Below, in pieces: positions 36,588 through 49,323 of a DNA stretch of 64,000 nt. Position numbers and translations under genes: made by a program. Source of the DNA: Calonectria ilicicola (lineage: Eukaryota; Ascomycota; Sordariomycetes; Hypocreales; Nectriaceae). The notes under the pieces were generated by a model. The model was given only the letters and a program-made list of their open reading frames with translations. It was not told the origin of the DNA and made no database searches. Position 1 is the first letter of the stretch, and each line of letters begins with the position of its first letter. The DNA is taken from assembly GCA_020809705.1 (NCBI GenBank), contig CP085832.1:1736001-1800000 (forward strand). The letters run 5' to 3'.

Positions 36588-39114
36588 ATGACATACATTG
36601 TAAGTCAACCAACCAAGACCACCCACAAGCACCATAAGCCCAATGCCCAATGCCACGTCCCACGCCCTGCCACCCCATGCCCCCCATGTCCCCATGTCTC
36701 AGTCCCTTGTGGCCAGCGCCAGCAACAAGCAATATAGCCAAACGGGCAGAAAAAGCAGCCAGCCCGCAGCTGGAACTAAGGCCTGCTCGCACGCCACGCA
36801 CCACTTCACATGCGATGTCCCACGCCGCGAAACCCCCGTTCGTCGCCCTCCCGCCTCGTGCTCAGGCCTGCACTCCAGGCTGCACTTCCCCAACCCTCCA
36901 TTTCGCTCATCGACGTTGCTTCTGCCCCTTCCCTGCATCACCTTGTCCTTGTCTGCACACCCTCCTTCTGTCGCTTCCCTGCCACAACCTCACCTCCCTG
37001 CTTTCCCCGGTCAAGCCCCGTCGACAACCCGTGGGCGGCCCGTCTGCCGACCTCGTCAGTGGCCCCCGAAGCCGCTGCGGGCTGATTCGCGGGCGTCGTA
37101 CAATGGTGCTTCCGCAATCGTTATCAAGTCCACTCCCACACAAACACACCCCGGAACATTCGACGCGGAGAAAGACACACACTTCTGTGCACCCATCATA
37201 TCATCTTCCACAGACAAACACATACACTCCTTCACACCGCCTCGCCCGCTTGGCCTTTCTTCTCCCCCTTCCCGTCGCTCTCACTCAACCCGGATCCTCA
37301 AAGTTTCTCGGAGTAATCGAGCCCCCAACATCATCCTTCCCCGAGTGCCACATCATTTCGAGACCCCATGACCTCCACCACAACCTATCGCTGGCAAATG
37401 TGCTTTCTTTATCCATCGCGGCCTGAAAGATATATCACTGCTCAGGCCCTGGCTCTGTTGTCATGGATTGCCTTGCTCATTATTCGGCGCCAATCACCCC
37501 GAGACCTTATGCCTTGCTTCCACGGTCATCCCTGCACCAATCACAGCATCATATCACAAAGCCATGGAAGTTTGGATTTAATGATATCCCCCAGCCCTGA
37601 CTCCCGTTATTCTTTGCTTCCCTGTCTGCATTCATTTATTTCTACCTCAAGCTCTCACTGGCGTCGTTGACTGCGCGGCAAAAATGGTCAAGACACGACG
37701 GCTAATCTCACCTCTCCAGCTATGTCTCGCTCATTATTGCGACCTACACGGGCCGACCCCCTTAATGGTCACTGAAGGTCTCCCAGCCTCGTGCACAATA
37801 TGCTATGAAGATGGTGTTCCTCCTGTTACCGCCGACGGCCGACCTCGATCTAGCGCACAGCCCGCAGGGACAAATCCGCAATCGTCAGCAGCTCTCAACG
37901 AGGCCCTGAAGAAGCTGAGTCTTGGCCGCAGCTCCTCGGCGCCTGCCTCTGAATTGGATGCGCAGGCTCAGCGCTCAGCGCTGCTGCGGTCGTCCAGCTC
38001 TACAGCTGCTGCGAACCACTCTGCCATCGACACTCCGCCAGACAGCCCGCGCCCGGCAACCCAGGGACCTCGTCGCGATTCAAGCTTCCGACGCACCTAT
38101 GATGAGACAGTAACTAAGAAACAAGGCCCTTGCGACAACTGCGCCATGACGCTCCCTCCGCGACAGCAGGGTGGCTCTGGCAATGTGCAATTCGCCAACA
38201 ACACCCGGGGCCCTACGTTGAGAACGCGAGCCCCCGCGGAGCGAGTGTTCGGTCCCGGTGGTCAGGCGTCACCTCCCAGTTCTAGAACCTCAAGCGACAC
38301 CGACGGGGAGCGGGAAGACGCTCTCCGCGCACGCAAGCGAACAACGCCTTCCACCACAAACAGCTCTCGTGATACCTCCCGCTCCAGCACTTCAACCACG
38401 GCAGATCGCACGCCATTCCATGTGCACTACGTTGATTACACATCAACCCACGACCCAGTTCTTCCGGATTCTTTTTCTCTAATCCGCGCCTCATGTCTTC
38501 GAACTCTTTCTTTTGAGACATTGCCGCGAGCGCCTGCGACCGCCACCCCCACGTCGCCCCTATCAAATACATCGCCAGCCTTTGTCACAACACAAAGTGC
38601 GGGATCGGCGGTGTCAGGTGGCCCTATTTTCTTCGGTGACGCTCTGGCTGGATACACCACGGCTTACATCTTTCGTATCCCCGACGTCCACGCCCGAGGA
38701 CACAAGCGTGTATACGCCTTCCTGGCACTGAGCACGCATAGAGAGCGTCTCGCCATGAAGACGTTTGCCACGGTATCCTCTGCTTTCCGAGACTTTGCCG
38801 GCTGGATTCAGCAGCTGGCCGAAGCTGAAGCTGAGCGTGTCGCAGAGTCATCGCCCATCGGCAGCAGCATCTATGGTGGTGGCCCAGCTCCCCAGCAGCC
38901 TGCCGCGGAAACGTCGGCCGCCACGGACCGAGGGGGAAGCAGCTTTCTGACAGGCGGGAGCGGCTTCACCCGAAGGATGGGTGGAGGGGGCGGCGCCTCG
39001 GCTCCCAAGGCTCGCGGCCTGGCGGAGATTGTCGGGCAGCCAGACATCTTTATCGAACTGCACCGCCGCTTTGTCCATCTTCTCTTCGAGGTTGGCGTAA
39101 CCTTGAGCTCTTGA
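36588..39114 (+). CDS. lst7: Lst7 / folliculin homologue (TORC1-pathway GAP subunit)
   Basis: The best model has exons 36588-36599 (ATG ACA TAC ATT) and 37720-39114, with an unusually long intron of 1,120 nt (GTAAGT donor; ggctaat branch and ctctccag acceptor). This gives 468 aa beginning MTYILCLAHYCDLHGPTPLM, which fits the family start (M-x-x-I-x-x-LAHFC-x-x-HGP). A simpler single-exon model starts at ATG 37684 (MVKTRRLISPLQ...), but those codons look like the intron's branch and acceptor. Other folliculin blocks are visible: a TICYED Cys motif, the zinc-like CDNCAMTLPP, YVDYTSTHDPVLPDSFSLIR, GPIFFGDALAGYTTAYIFRI and the C-terminal IELHRRFVHLLFEVG. Yeast Lst4-Lst7 is a GAP for the Rag GTPase Gtr2, signalling amino acids to TORC1 at the vacuole. 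A long Ser/Thr-rich disordered insert sits between the blocks. Confidence 0.85.
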
Positions 39115-40557
39115 GAACAGAGAGCCCCCTTGTGCGTATATTGACGCATGCGTTATACGTTTTGCACGCCTTGCCCCAGTCATCCGCTGCGGGGATGCCG
39201 TGGCGTATGCGTGTTCCTCCCCCGTGCAGCAACCAAGCGTCGGCTACAGCAACAGGACTGAGTTTTCAGTCTTACCTTAATTCTGGGGTCGCACTGGGCT
39301 GCAACGACGAAACATGAACCGATACCCAAAGCTCGGTGAGGGAAAGGCGCCCTCCTCTGAGCATGTATTTCTTGTAGTATCTTGTTGTCTCTTTTTTTTT
39401 CTCTTCATCTTGGGGAGCCTTGCATTTGGGAGTTGACTTCCTTTTCCAATGTCTTTCAGCCAAGCGTGTTGTTTGTATTTTTTTTTTCTTTCCTTTCTAG
39501 TTCTATCTCACCGGCGAGCATGGTTGGGATTCAATATCAAAATAGACATGGAGGACGGCAGCGGGAAAACCAAAACGGTGGAAATGGATAGGAAATGTGA
39601 TTAATGGAGTTCGTGGATGGGAAATATGCTACTTTTTTTTCTTCATCTTGGGTTTTGATGCTTCACGCCGTCCAGGGCTCATGGGGTTCAGTGTCACGAC
39701 AGAATTGGCAGGAACAGACCAATACTGGAAGAGATGGATATGTTGTTTCTTGCTCCTTTTTTTATTGTTTTTGGCTGCTATGGGTTTGGCTTTGACGACT
39801 CTCTGGGAGAGGTCGGGTGGGATTTGACGACAACCAACGATTCAAATAGACGAAGGAAAAATCAGATACCGTTAAAAAGAGTTCACGATGCCTATGCCGA
39901 GACATGAATGTGAAGGATTCAGGTTTACCGTTGTGTGACTGTCTGCACGCTGCTCATATAATGCGGAGCGGCTCGGACCATGCCTTGACTTGACTTGCCG
40001 TGCCGTATTCAAGCACTTCACGTTGCCGGCCGGCTGTTGGTAGGAGTGGAGACTTATAGTAGCGGGATATGCAACATGTATGTATGTGATAACAAAGGTG
40101 CTTCGCTTCTTAGTTGCTCAGCAGGCAGTAGTAGGACCCGCATTTTGAGAAACGTCCAACACAACAACCCACAACACATAGCACACAGCATACAACAACA
40201 TACACTAGCAAACGAGGCTGCACATGAGGCACAAACGCGTGACTGATTGGAAAACCCAAAACGCCCTTTGATTCTATTCTAAGGACAGCATGGCTAAGAA
40301 TACGACGGCATGATCCCCTCCCGCTTTCCTGTCGGTGCTTATTACAAAGACCCTGATCCCGCCCAGCTTCTCCCGCCACTGCCTCTCCATCCTCAGTGTC
40401 CCACAAGTATGAGAGCGCCTTGTTTGTGCTCGTGTAGATTTTCCCTATCCGAAAATACCCCCATATTAGGTTGTACAGCGGAGAATACATGCATGCGCCA
40501 CCCAAGATCGAAAGCTCTGGCGGCCATGCCAAGAGATGGTATGAAGTGCCTTTCTCT
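39115..40557. other. convergent 3' flanks of lst7 and rpt3
   Basis: No gene is seen. T-rich runs occur near 39390-39490 and 39632-39640, and a CAACA-rich stretch near 40155-40200. Confidence 0.6.
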
Positions 40558-41988
40558 TTATTTGTAAAAGTCGAACTTGTTCTCGTCGCTTGTGCCCTTG
40601 ACCTGGCTTGAGTAGGCGTCCTCGAGATCGCTCTGGATGATGTTGTAGCGGTTCTTGCGGACGGCACGCAGACCAGCCTCCTGCATGATGGCAGCAATGA
40701 CAGCACCAGAAAGAGGGTCGTTTCGGACGATGAGGGAGTCGAGGTCGACTTCGGGGGCGAGGCTCATCTTGCCAGCAATAGTGCCAAAGATGAGACGGCG
40801 CTCACGGCGGTCGCGTAGGGAGGGGAACTCGATCTTTCGGTCGAGACGACCGGGACGCAGCAGGGCGGGGTCGAGGGTGTCGGCTCGGTTGGTGGCCATG
40901 ATGACCTTGACGTTGGAGGTCTGATCGAAACCATCCATCTGGTTCAGAAGCTCGAGCAGAATACGCTGGACTTCACGATCGGCACCAGTCTGGGCATCGA
41001 AACGTTTCGTGGCAATGGCATCAATCTCATCAATAAAGATGATAGCGGGCGAATTCTCTCGAGCCATACGGAAAACATCACGGACCATACGAGGACCTTC
41101 ACCGAGATACTTCTGAACGAACTCGGAACCGACGACTCGGATGAAGCTGGCGGTAGTCGAGTTGGCAACGGCCTTGACCAGCATGGTCTTTCCAGTACCA
41201 GGGGGGCCGTAGAGAAGCACACCACGGGGAGGGTCGATACCAATCTGCTTGTAGAGATCAAAGTGTGTCAAGGGCAGCTCGACGGCTTCACGGATCTCCT
41301 GCTTCTGCATGTCCAAACCTCCAACATCGGCATATGTCACATCGGGCTTCTCGTCGGCGCCAAGCATGGCAATGGAGGAGTCGGCCTCGGGAGGGAGGAT
41401 GTCGACAAGGGCATTAGAGTGTCGGTGCAGGGCGACAGAGGAGGAGGCCTTGAGCTTCTCGCGGTCGAGGGTGGAGAGGATTCGAACAACATAGTTGGAG
41501 CCGGTGCTGGACTGGACAATTCCGGTACTAAAATGGCAAGGTGGTTAGCTTTGGAGAAGCAAGCTACGCAAGAGAGGGCATACTTTTGGTCAATGGCCTC
41601 CATGAACTGGCCGATGACGAGAGGTACACTCTGGATTCGCTTAATCTCTTCTTGAGCTCTCACAAGCTCACGCTTGAGGCTCCTGTTGATAGTTAGCATC
41701 TATTTTAGTGCGGGATGGATTTTGTTGGGATGACTAACCTTTGCTCATCCTTGATATACTCTTCTTGTAGCTGAATGTATCTATGCGCCCAGTCCGTCAG
41801 TCACCGTGCCGTGGAGGCGTGGAGGCATCAAAATCCTACTCTAGTTGCCTCTGCAGCTTCTTCAGAGTTGCATATTCATCGCCACCTTCGGTTGTCACGC
41901 CCTCAAAGTTGTCAATGGTCGGGATAGTCGAGGGCGCGGCCTTCTTGTGAGGCAGGCTTGCCGGGGTCTCGACAGCAACGTCGCCCAT
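40558..41988 (-). CDS. rpt3: 26S proteasome regulatory ATPase Rpt3
   Basis: Four exons, 41840-41988, 41739-41780, 41584-41682 and 40558-41527, encode 419 aa. The introns are 41781-41839, 41683-41738 and 41528-41583 (59, 56 and 56 nt), all GT-AG with phases that join exactly. The N-terminal coiled-coil/OB part reads [12 protein letters not shown] and [20 protein letters not shown]. The AAA core has Walker A GPPGTGKT, Walker [10 protein letters not shown], and [18 protein letters not shown]. The C-terminus FDFYK is an HbYX motif that docks in the 20S alpha ring. Length and motifs match Rpt3/PSMC4 throughout. It forms part of the hexameric ATPase ring that unfolds ubiquitinated substrates. It is divergent from the 43862 gene. 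Confidence 0.95.
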
Positions 41989-43861
41989 TTTTGCAGGTCG
42001 AGAGGAGGGGTCGGAATCGGGATCGGAGATGGAGTGTGGGTTTACGGCAGCGGGAGGGTCGTGAGTCTTGGCGGGGATCGGGAGATGGGGGTGTCGTCAA
42101 TCGTGAAGAGGGTGAAGATGGTGATGTTGCGGTTGGAGATGTGAAGCTTCGTTTGAGGGCCGGTCAGCCAGGCGCCAGCATCGACTACGACGACACCAGA
42201 GCTATGGTCACCTTGGCCTACGGTTGGCTGGAGCTTAGTCATCCTTCCTGGGGCGGGCCAGACCTAGCTGAAACGGGACAGTCACGTGATCGAGAGACGT
42301 CAATGTCAAGGGAGCGGGAGGCGATGGGCCAGATGGTTGTGATTGGCTGTGGTTCACGCTCGGGAACAGGGCGAGGGTGGCTGCGAAGCTGCAAGGCTCC
42401 CACCACCAAACGCCCCTCAGATCCTAGAAGGGTACCCCCCAACAGGCACCCTGAGGCTGCAGTGGGCTTCAGTGGGTGTCAGCGGAAGCTCGGGATTGGC
42501 AGGCTGTTCTTTGTTGGCCGCCACCGATGCCGCCACCGGAGCCTCTATCGCCGGCTTGCGACTGCTGGTGGCCCTGCTTGTGGCCCAGTCCCTCCGCCAT
42601 TGTGGAGCCGCTTGGGTCATGGCAGCTACAAACTAGCAACTCTAGGGAGCAGGCGAGAGACTACAGGTACGTATATCGGTGGCAGGGCAGTGCGGTGTGA
42701 AGTGCCGTACATGACATTACACACGGCATATGTCGCGAGCCTGGCGAACCTTAGGGGTTGAGGGGCGAGGCGGGACATGGCCCATGCCTCCCATGCCTCC
42801 GCATCCATGCCTTTGCCTTTGCCTTACTGCTGCGCTGCTCTGCTCTGCTTGATTGCTAGCGATGCGAGGCCTGGCAACGTCTGAAATGGGGGGCCTCAGT
42901 CGCCCAAAGCGGCCCCGTCGACCCCGTCGCATCCCTGTTCCGGCCCCGGCCTGGAGTGAGCCTGTGGCCCGCCGATACCTGGGGCTGATAAGCTCCTCGG
43001 CACTGCTCGGTGAGGGCCTCTATGACGGCGCAAGTATTCCGTGTTTGCACAGTCGGGTCGGTACGGTGCAGTCATGACGCCCGTGCTGTGCCGTTGGGGG
43101 GAGCAGCCATGATCCATGGAGCGCTGCGAATCCGGCCGAGGCAGCAGGTATGGAGTATGGAGCAGGCTGGAGTATGGAGCATGGAGCATGGTGCATGGAG
43201 CATCTTATGAAGTACGGAGTACGGAGTGCGTGCAGTGTGGACGGGGTACCCTTTATGCATCGGGTTGGGCTGCGTCCTGCCTCATCATGGCCGTTCATTC
43301 ACCCATTCATTCAGGGTCGGGGTTGGGGTCCGGGTCGGGACCGGCTCTTGGTTGGCCTTGTGTGGCGCACGTCCCGTACGGTATGGGCAAAGAAGGCAGA
43401 TGTGCAGTGCATGGTGGGCTTCTGGTGGTGTGGGAGGGGAGTGTGTCGAGTCACTTGCCCGCTCACGGGATGATGCGGCCATGAATCACTGGCCCACGAC
43501 AAGTCACCAGTCACTTGCATCTTGAAACGATCCAAATCGCCTGTCAATCCCTCCTTCTTCCTTCCTTTCCCTTTCCACCTCACCTCACTTAAACCTCCTC
43601 TCTGCCATCCTCACTGCTCCAACTCCAGCGCAGCGCAGCACATTATCGTCTTGCGTCATTCTGCCCGTCTTACCCCCCCTCCCCTCTCGCCTTGTCGCCC
43701 TGTCTGTCTGCCTGCCTGCCTGCCCGCCGCCGCCTGGTTGCCTGCTGCTGTCGCTGCTGCTGCTGCCGCCATCGCCTACATAACTACCTACCTACTACCC
43801 CTCGCTTCTGTTCCGGTGATAATCGTATCGACCCGACCCGCGCTCTCCGCAAACCCTCGCC
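41989..43861. other. divergent intergenic region between rpt3 and the 43862 gene
   Basis: No gene is supported; a 267-codon plus-strand frame at 41958-42761 overlaps the rpt3 start antisense and is random in composition. A TATGGAG/CATGGAG minisatellite lies at 43149-43230. From about 43520 the plus strand becomes C/T-rich up to the next start. Confidence 0.6.
43149..43230. repeat. TATGGAG/CATGGAG minisatellite
   Basis: Irregular tandem 7-8-bp units (tatggag, catggag, tacggag) over about 80 bp, seen directly. Confidence 0.8.
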
Positions 43862-44536
43862 ATGTCGTCCTCTATCGCCATTCCCGCCGGCCCCTCGGCC
43901 ACCCACATGTACGGCCAGTCTCCCAAGGGCACCGGTTCTTCCGCCAACAGCCCATACTCAACATCTCCTTCCTCGTCACCACCACCCTCTGGCAAGAACA
44001 AGGCGCTGCACGCCCGTCGCCCGAGCCTTCTCAGTACGTCCAACACCACAACACCACCTGACGTGACCCGCCCTGCGATGGCATGATTGTCTCGGCTGAG
44101 CCTGCGCAAGGGTCGTTGCACATGCTCCAACACAGCCTGCTAACTCACTCCCTTTACAGGCTCCGCTCTCTCCAAAGAAGAATGCACCGTCATTAACATC
44201 GGCGATCCGGACGGTCCTCCTCGCCTGGTACGTGCTCCGATCCCCAGTCGCCGGCTCCCATGGATCATCGCTGGGGTCCGACACCTCCGCTTCGGCTCTT
44301 GCTAACCCGCACCCATAGATCTCATACCTCTCCTCCAGCCAAGGTTTTGCTTGGAACCCCGGTATGGTTTGCACATTTCCGGCTTGCGCTCCTCATTTGC
44401 TCACTGTGACCCCTCTCTAGAAATCTTCCTGCCCTCTTACGTCGACTGCGATTATGTCCCTCTCGAAAACCGCCGGGACCCCGTCCACGAGATTCTGCTC
44501 AGCGATGAGGAGTCCAAGAGTCTCCTACCACAATAG
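43862..44536 (+). CDS. small conserved-looking hypothetical protein
   Basis: Four exons, 43862-44033, 44160-44227, 44319-44361 and 44421-44536, encode 132 aa. The introns (126, 91 and 59 nt) have GTACGT, GTACGT and GTATGG donors and CAG/TAG acceptors, and all phases join. The N-terminal 55 residues are Ser/Pro/Gly-rich and probably disordered. The C-terminal half is ordered-looking: SKEECTVINIGDPDGPPRL, ISYLSSSQGFAWNPEIFLPS, then YVDCDYVPLENRRDPVHEI. Three intron phases agreeing on one ungapped product make the gene real. I recognise no named domain and cannot assign a function. A fairly long C/T-rich leader precedes the start. Confidence 0.8.
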
Positions 44537-47500
44537 GCCCATTTCCTCTTTATTCTCCACATATACCCGGCTTGGACCTACGACTTAGACTTTTTTTTCT
44601 CGCAAGACTCGACTTGATCTTTTTCACTGATTCCTGCGGCGTCGGTAGCCGCCTGTTTTTTATTCATTTCAACCAGCCAAGGAGTTCTGCTACCCTCCAC
44701 GGTAGCCTGGTAGCACTGTTTGACGGAGTAATTTGAAATGAGGTACCCTTGTCAATTGACTTGACAGCCTCACTTTGGGATTGGGTTTGGACGGAGCACA
44801 ACAGACACGGTGGAGCACTCATGATGATTATGCCGCCAAATTAGCCTGGTACATAAGGATTGGGATTGAGGTGCATACCCTGTACTGGCAGGGCCCCTCG
44901 GAGTTACTGGTTTCTTCAGATCGCCTGTCTTCCTGCTTTATTTTCGTGTTAGTTGTCGATCGACATTGTCGACGTGGCGTTGTGGATTCAAAGGCCTGTC
45001 TGTATGCTAGCTCTCCTCAAATTTACTGTGGTTACAATTGAACAACAATTAAAAACAACTCATCATCTGCCACCTTTTTTTTTTTTTTTTAGTCATAAGT
45101 ATGAGAACCCAACCCGGCCCAACTGTGTCGTCGGTGAGGCCTGTGGTCAAAGTTCGTGACCCACACGGCGATGGTTAGCCACAAATCCCACTTGAACAGT
45201 GAACCCACCCGAGTCCACCTTGGGAAGCCATTTTCTACGATCCCCGGATTGGGCCAAGATTCTTTGTCCATGAGTAACTCTACCACTTTGCCTGAGCTCG
45301 CCCAATCGGATCAAATCAAAACCTTCGGATCCTCAGCGGGTTAGTCACTCGTTAACTTCAGGTCAAACGGAGCGGTCACGAAACTCTAGTTTGTGTGGTT
45401 CAATCGCTCCTGGCCCAAAGCGCGGCGAGGGGCAAAAAAAAAAAAGGAGGAAAAGAAATCATGAGAAAAGTAGAGTGAATGTTTCATGGTCTCATTTAGA
45501 TTAAAAAACAAAGCAGATAATGCCCTCCTTTTTGTCTGAAGTCATGCTCGGTAGTTCATCTTCTCTCAAATTGAGGCAAGAGCCGTTTTGTCGCACCAAG
45601 ACCCTAACCTCAAAGCTGTGCTCTACTCATGCAACGACTTTTTTTTTTCGTTGGGCGTTTTCGTGGGGTTCTCGCATTTGAACTAGTTTGAGCTATAGTG
45701 ACAGGTCTCTTGCCAACTGCCGATGGCATGGGGGACAGTTGCGGTCAGACTGGTCATCACTTTATTTGTAACTGTTTCCCCGGGCCTGGCACCGGGACCG
45801 GCCCGCCGATTTGCCCACCGTCTCTCCGTGCATCATCGGGGGATGGATCCTGTCTTAAGCGACATTTAAAGCATTAGCCGAGAAAATAGATGCCTGGATT
45901 TGATTAGTTTCAACGACTTTCCCTAAATTTTTACGGAGAGATCCCTTTTGTTTTTCTTAGCGAGTATCAGTCTCGGAGGTAGACAACCTGACATTTGGAG
46001 GTTTTCGGGCCTGGTCTGACAGTTGATCAAAAGTACACAGCTAGAAATACTTGAAAAAGTTAGATTCCTATATAAAACACATGCTTATCATGGCCATCTA
46101 GCAAATTTAGCAGTCAATCGGCTTTTGTGAGCCTCTCTGGCTCCTGTGCAGCGTGGTAATTCATGGCTATTGGGAACATGTTCGCAATTGGGATGATAAA
46201 ATCTAATTGTGCTAAATTTAATCTTTTGTCGAGCCGATGTATTGTTCTCGGTCAATCCTTCAATACACATGCCGCAGCTTCAAATTTCCATTTGTGCGGA
46301 GGAACATCCATTTTGTTTCCATCTGGAGATTTAGCAAAATATATACCATACGTGTTCTCTGACAACACAGCCACCACCAATCATAGCCCCTTGGGAAGTT
46401 TGTTGGAAGCGAGATTGATGTTTTTTTGTTCCAAGGTACGTCTTTAGTGCGGAGGCATGCGAGACACCCCGTGTTGTTTTCGATCATCAAAACCAGGTCC
46501 TTGTCCGGAGCAATTTCGGCTTCATGAGGGGGTCTCAGACCGCTTGTATGAACTGTAGTAGTGGTTTAGACATAAAATTCCGAGTATATACATGATTAGA
46601 CCTGTTCGAGTTGCTGTACGGCTCTTGTTAGCGAAGTACACGGGCCGAGGCGAGGGGGCTTAGAAGGGTTAGTGAGGTTGATAACCCATGTATTACGCGC
46701 GGCCCTGGTGCAGCTAAGTCTAGTTCCTTGTCCATAAATATAAACAGTTGATGCATGAAATTAGTTCTTGAGAGAATTTTCATTATTACTTAAGGATGCT
46801 CTGCTTGTGTTGTGCCATCGGCTTTCTCGGATGAAAATGCTGGCTCGACCTCCAATTTGAGATCAGTTTTAATGTTGACAGTGAAATCCATTGAAGCTGT
46901 TCCTAAATGGGGAAAATTCCATGCAGATTCATATATCTGAGAAACTTTTTAGAATTTATAGAAAGAAGCTGGAAATAATTTGGCTTCAGCCCAGGATGTG
47001 AGCTGGATAACATGAACCGTGTCCGCCCTTGGTCATTGCCCTTCGAGCCAGCTGCAGAGCTGAAAACACCCCTAAGTTTAATTCACAAGAACCCTTCTCT
47101 TGAGGCTTGGGCGTGGTAATTTCTCAATGAATCAATTTGAATATCCCAAATGACTCGTTAAGTCCATGACAATCGGTGGTTGTGATAATACGACCTGCTG
47201 AGAACATAGGGCTGAGACTTTGGGTACAATGGCCAATCATCTCGGAATGACGAAAGTAATCTTATTGCTGGTACACACCATTAATACAGTATTGGCTACC
47301 ACGTCTACCTTCCGTCCCCCCACCACCCTCTATGCCCACCCATTAGCCGCCAAGCCGGATAATTGATCCCTGTCATAGATTAACCATCTATAAACGAATC
47401 AAGCTTAAATCAACACCTGTAGTCGAGTCACTAAATAATCTCCGACTCGGCGCTGGCAGCCCGTATTCCACGGCTCCACAAAGTAAGTCAATGTGTCATT

Positions 47501-49323
47501 TGGTGGTGAGTTCAATCTTACGGTCCCACTCCAATCATTTGCTTCCGTCATATGAATTTTAGATGGTTTTTGGAGCGTTCTTGGGAAATTATTGCCCTAA
47601 AAAAGGAGGGAGGTAGATGGGCAGACAAGGTCATCTATGCTTGAAGTTGGGTTTAATATCTGTGGATGGAGATGAAAATGTGCACCATTTTTTCCCTTTC
47701 CCCTACCCACCTTACTTACTCAAGCACCGAGAGATAACAGATTAAATTTAAGAGAAAATGAACCAACTGGTTGGCGCATACAAATTTAGTATTTATTCCG
47801 CTTCCACTATCTGCTTCGTCTGGGCTTTGTTTTGGAGGAGAGACAATGATGGAAGAGTTGGAGTATCTCGAAAGCCCGTTTACCTTCGTTCCAGATAAAG
47901 GGCATAAATGCCGCAAGTAGCTTTTAGAGACTTGCTATCGCATCTGGAAATGATACGCCCCAGTTAACTCAGCTGGCTCGGATATGGGATAATGTTTCTC
48001 GGCCTCGAATGTCATTAAGGTGTACCTCAACATGGTCCGACATCTTGTAGCAGCTTGAGTTACTCATATACAAGTTTGTAATATTTTATTTCTCTCTACA
48101 TTCAAGATGAGGTTGGGACATCTTTTTACGGTGTATTTTGACTAATATTGCTTCTTGGAATATCGGTCCAAATTTGGGAAAGAAATTGAGGATAAATTGT
48201 TTTCTAATATATTGGCGTTACGCAGCACGAAAGAATGATTTTTATTTTCAATAGTCTACTATTAAATGCATAGTTATCCCGCTTAATTGTAAATCGTGTG
48301 AACCGATCTCGTTTAGCTAGTCAGTGCAATTTTTCCAGTCTTCTGTTTTTTCGATAATTTGATGTTGCAAACACTGTGGCAGGCATCATGTTAAGTGCGT
48401 ATTTGACCAAAATGCCCCATAACAGGTCGAAGAATTGGGATTTCTTTCGAAAGAGCGAATCTTTTGGCATGTTTTATTATTTTATACAACATTATCTACA
48501 CCGAAAAGGAGCTTGCCAGCCTGGACTACCCAGTGTATGCTGAGCTGAAAAGTATGAACTTGCTGACAGAACTTGATTCAAATTCCGACACATTTGGTAA
48601 CTTCAGTGAGGAGTCGGAGACAAACGTGTTTCAAGGAGGTAGAGGGGTTTTATTGAGATTGACCGACGCTATGTCATCCTATCATGATCCCTTTAATCGT
48701 GGTGTCAATGACCAAGGTTGTCCGCTTGTTGGGTTCTTTGACTCAGAGCTTCTCTGCACTTTTCTTGAGCCGCTTTACGGAACTTGCCTAACTGCGCCTC
48801 GCTGGGGGCATTACGGAAGTAAGCTCGTGACACATTGCATAAACATTGCCTGAAATGGTTAGATAAATTGGGCCGTTGAAATATCTGAGTTTTGTATGGA
48901 ATGTAATGTCTTAGATACCGGCTGACAGGAGGGCTTTCTGCCAAGTCACTAGCATCTAGGCCAATTCTGATTTGTGGGCACATCACAAAACGCAGTGGCC
49001 GGTATCGGGAGTCTCCAGAATTCCTCTCGTTTGGATCGAGGCCCGTTTGATCTGCGCATGAGTGGCGCATAAGCAATTGATAGTCTGCGCATCATCTTAC
49101 GTCACTTGATCGCTCCAAATGCTTCATTTCTACAGGTAAATAGGTGCTCCTGGAATTTTTACGCGTGAATTTTAAAACCTCAGCGGGTTCATAATTCTTG
49201 TTGTTTTTGCGGTTAATAAGTTTCTAGATGTCGTATTTTCTTCATTGAAATACATTACGGCAACTTAATGACTCTGCTGGAATTGCATTTCAGGCTAGAA
49301 AACGTATTCTGAATTACTGAAAC
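44537..49323. other. AT-rich gene-free region
   Basis: Composition shifts from GC-rich coding sequence to AT-rich DNA by about 44.6 kb. Frames are short and broken, and I see no gene, terminal repeat or transposase I can support. The longest frame (48464-48853, 129 codons) is not recognisable. A/T homopolymers occur near 45077-45090 and 45436-45446. Confidence 0.55.

Noticed and set aside
36643..37426. 242- and 258-codon plus-strand ORFs upstream of lst7
   Set aside because: They lie within the proposed first intron, overlap in two frames and are Pro/Ser/His-rich artefacts of C/T-rich sequence.
41958..42761. 267-codon plus-strand ORF
   Set aside because: It runs antisense over the rpt3 first exon and promoter and has random composition.
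48464..48853. 129-codon ORF in AT-rich DNA
   Set aside because: No recognisable domain, flanked by broken frames, and overlapped antisense by another similar-length frame (48705-49076).
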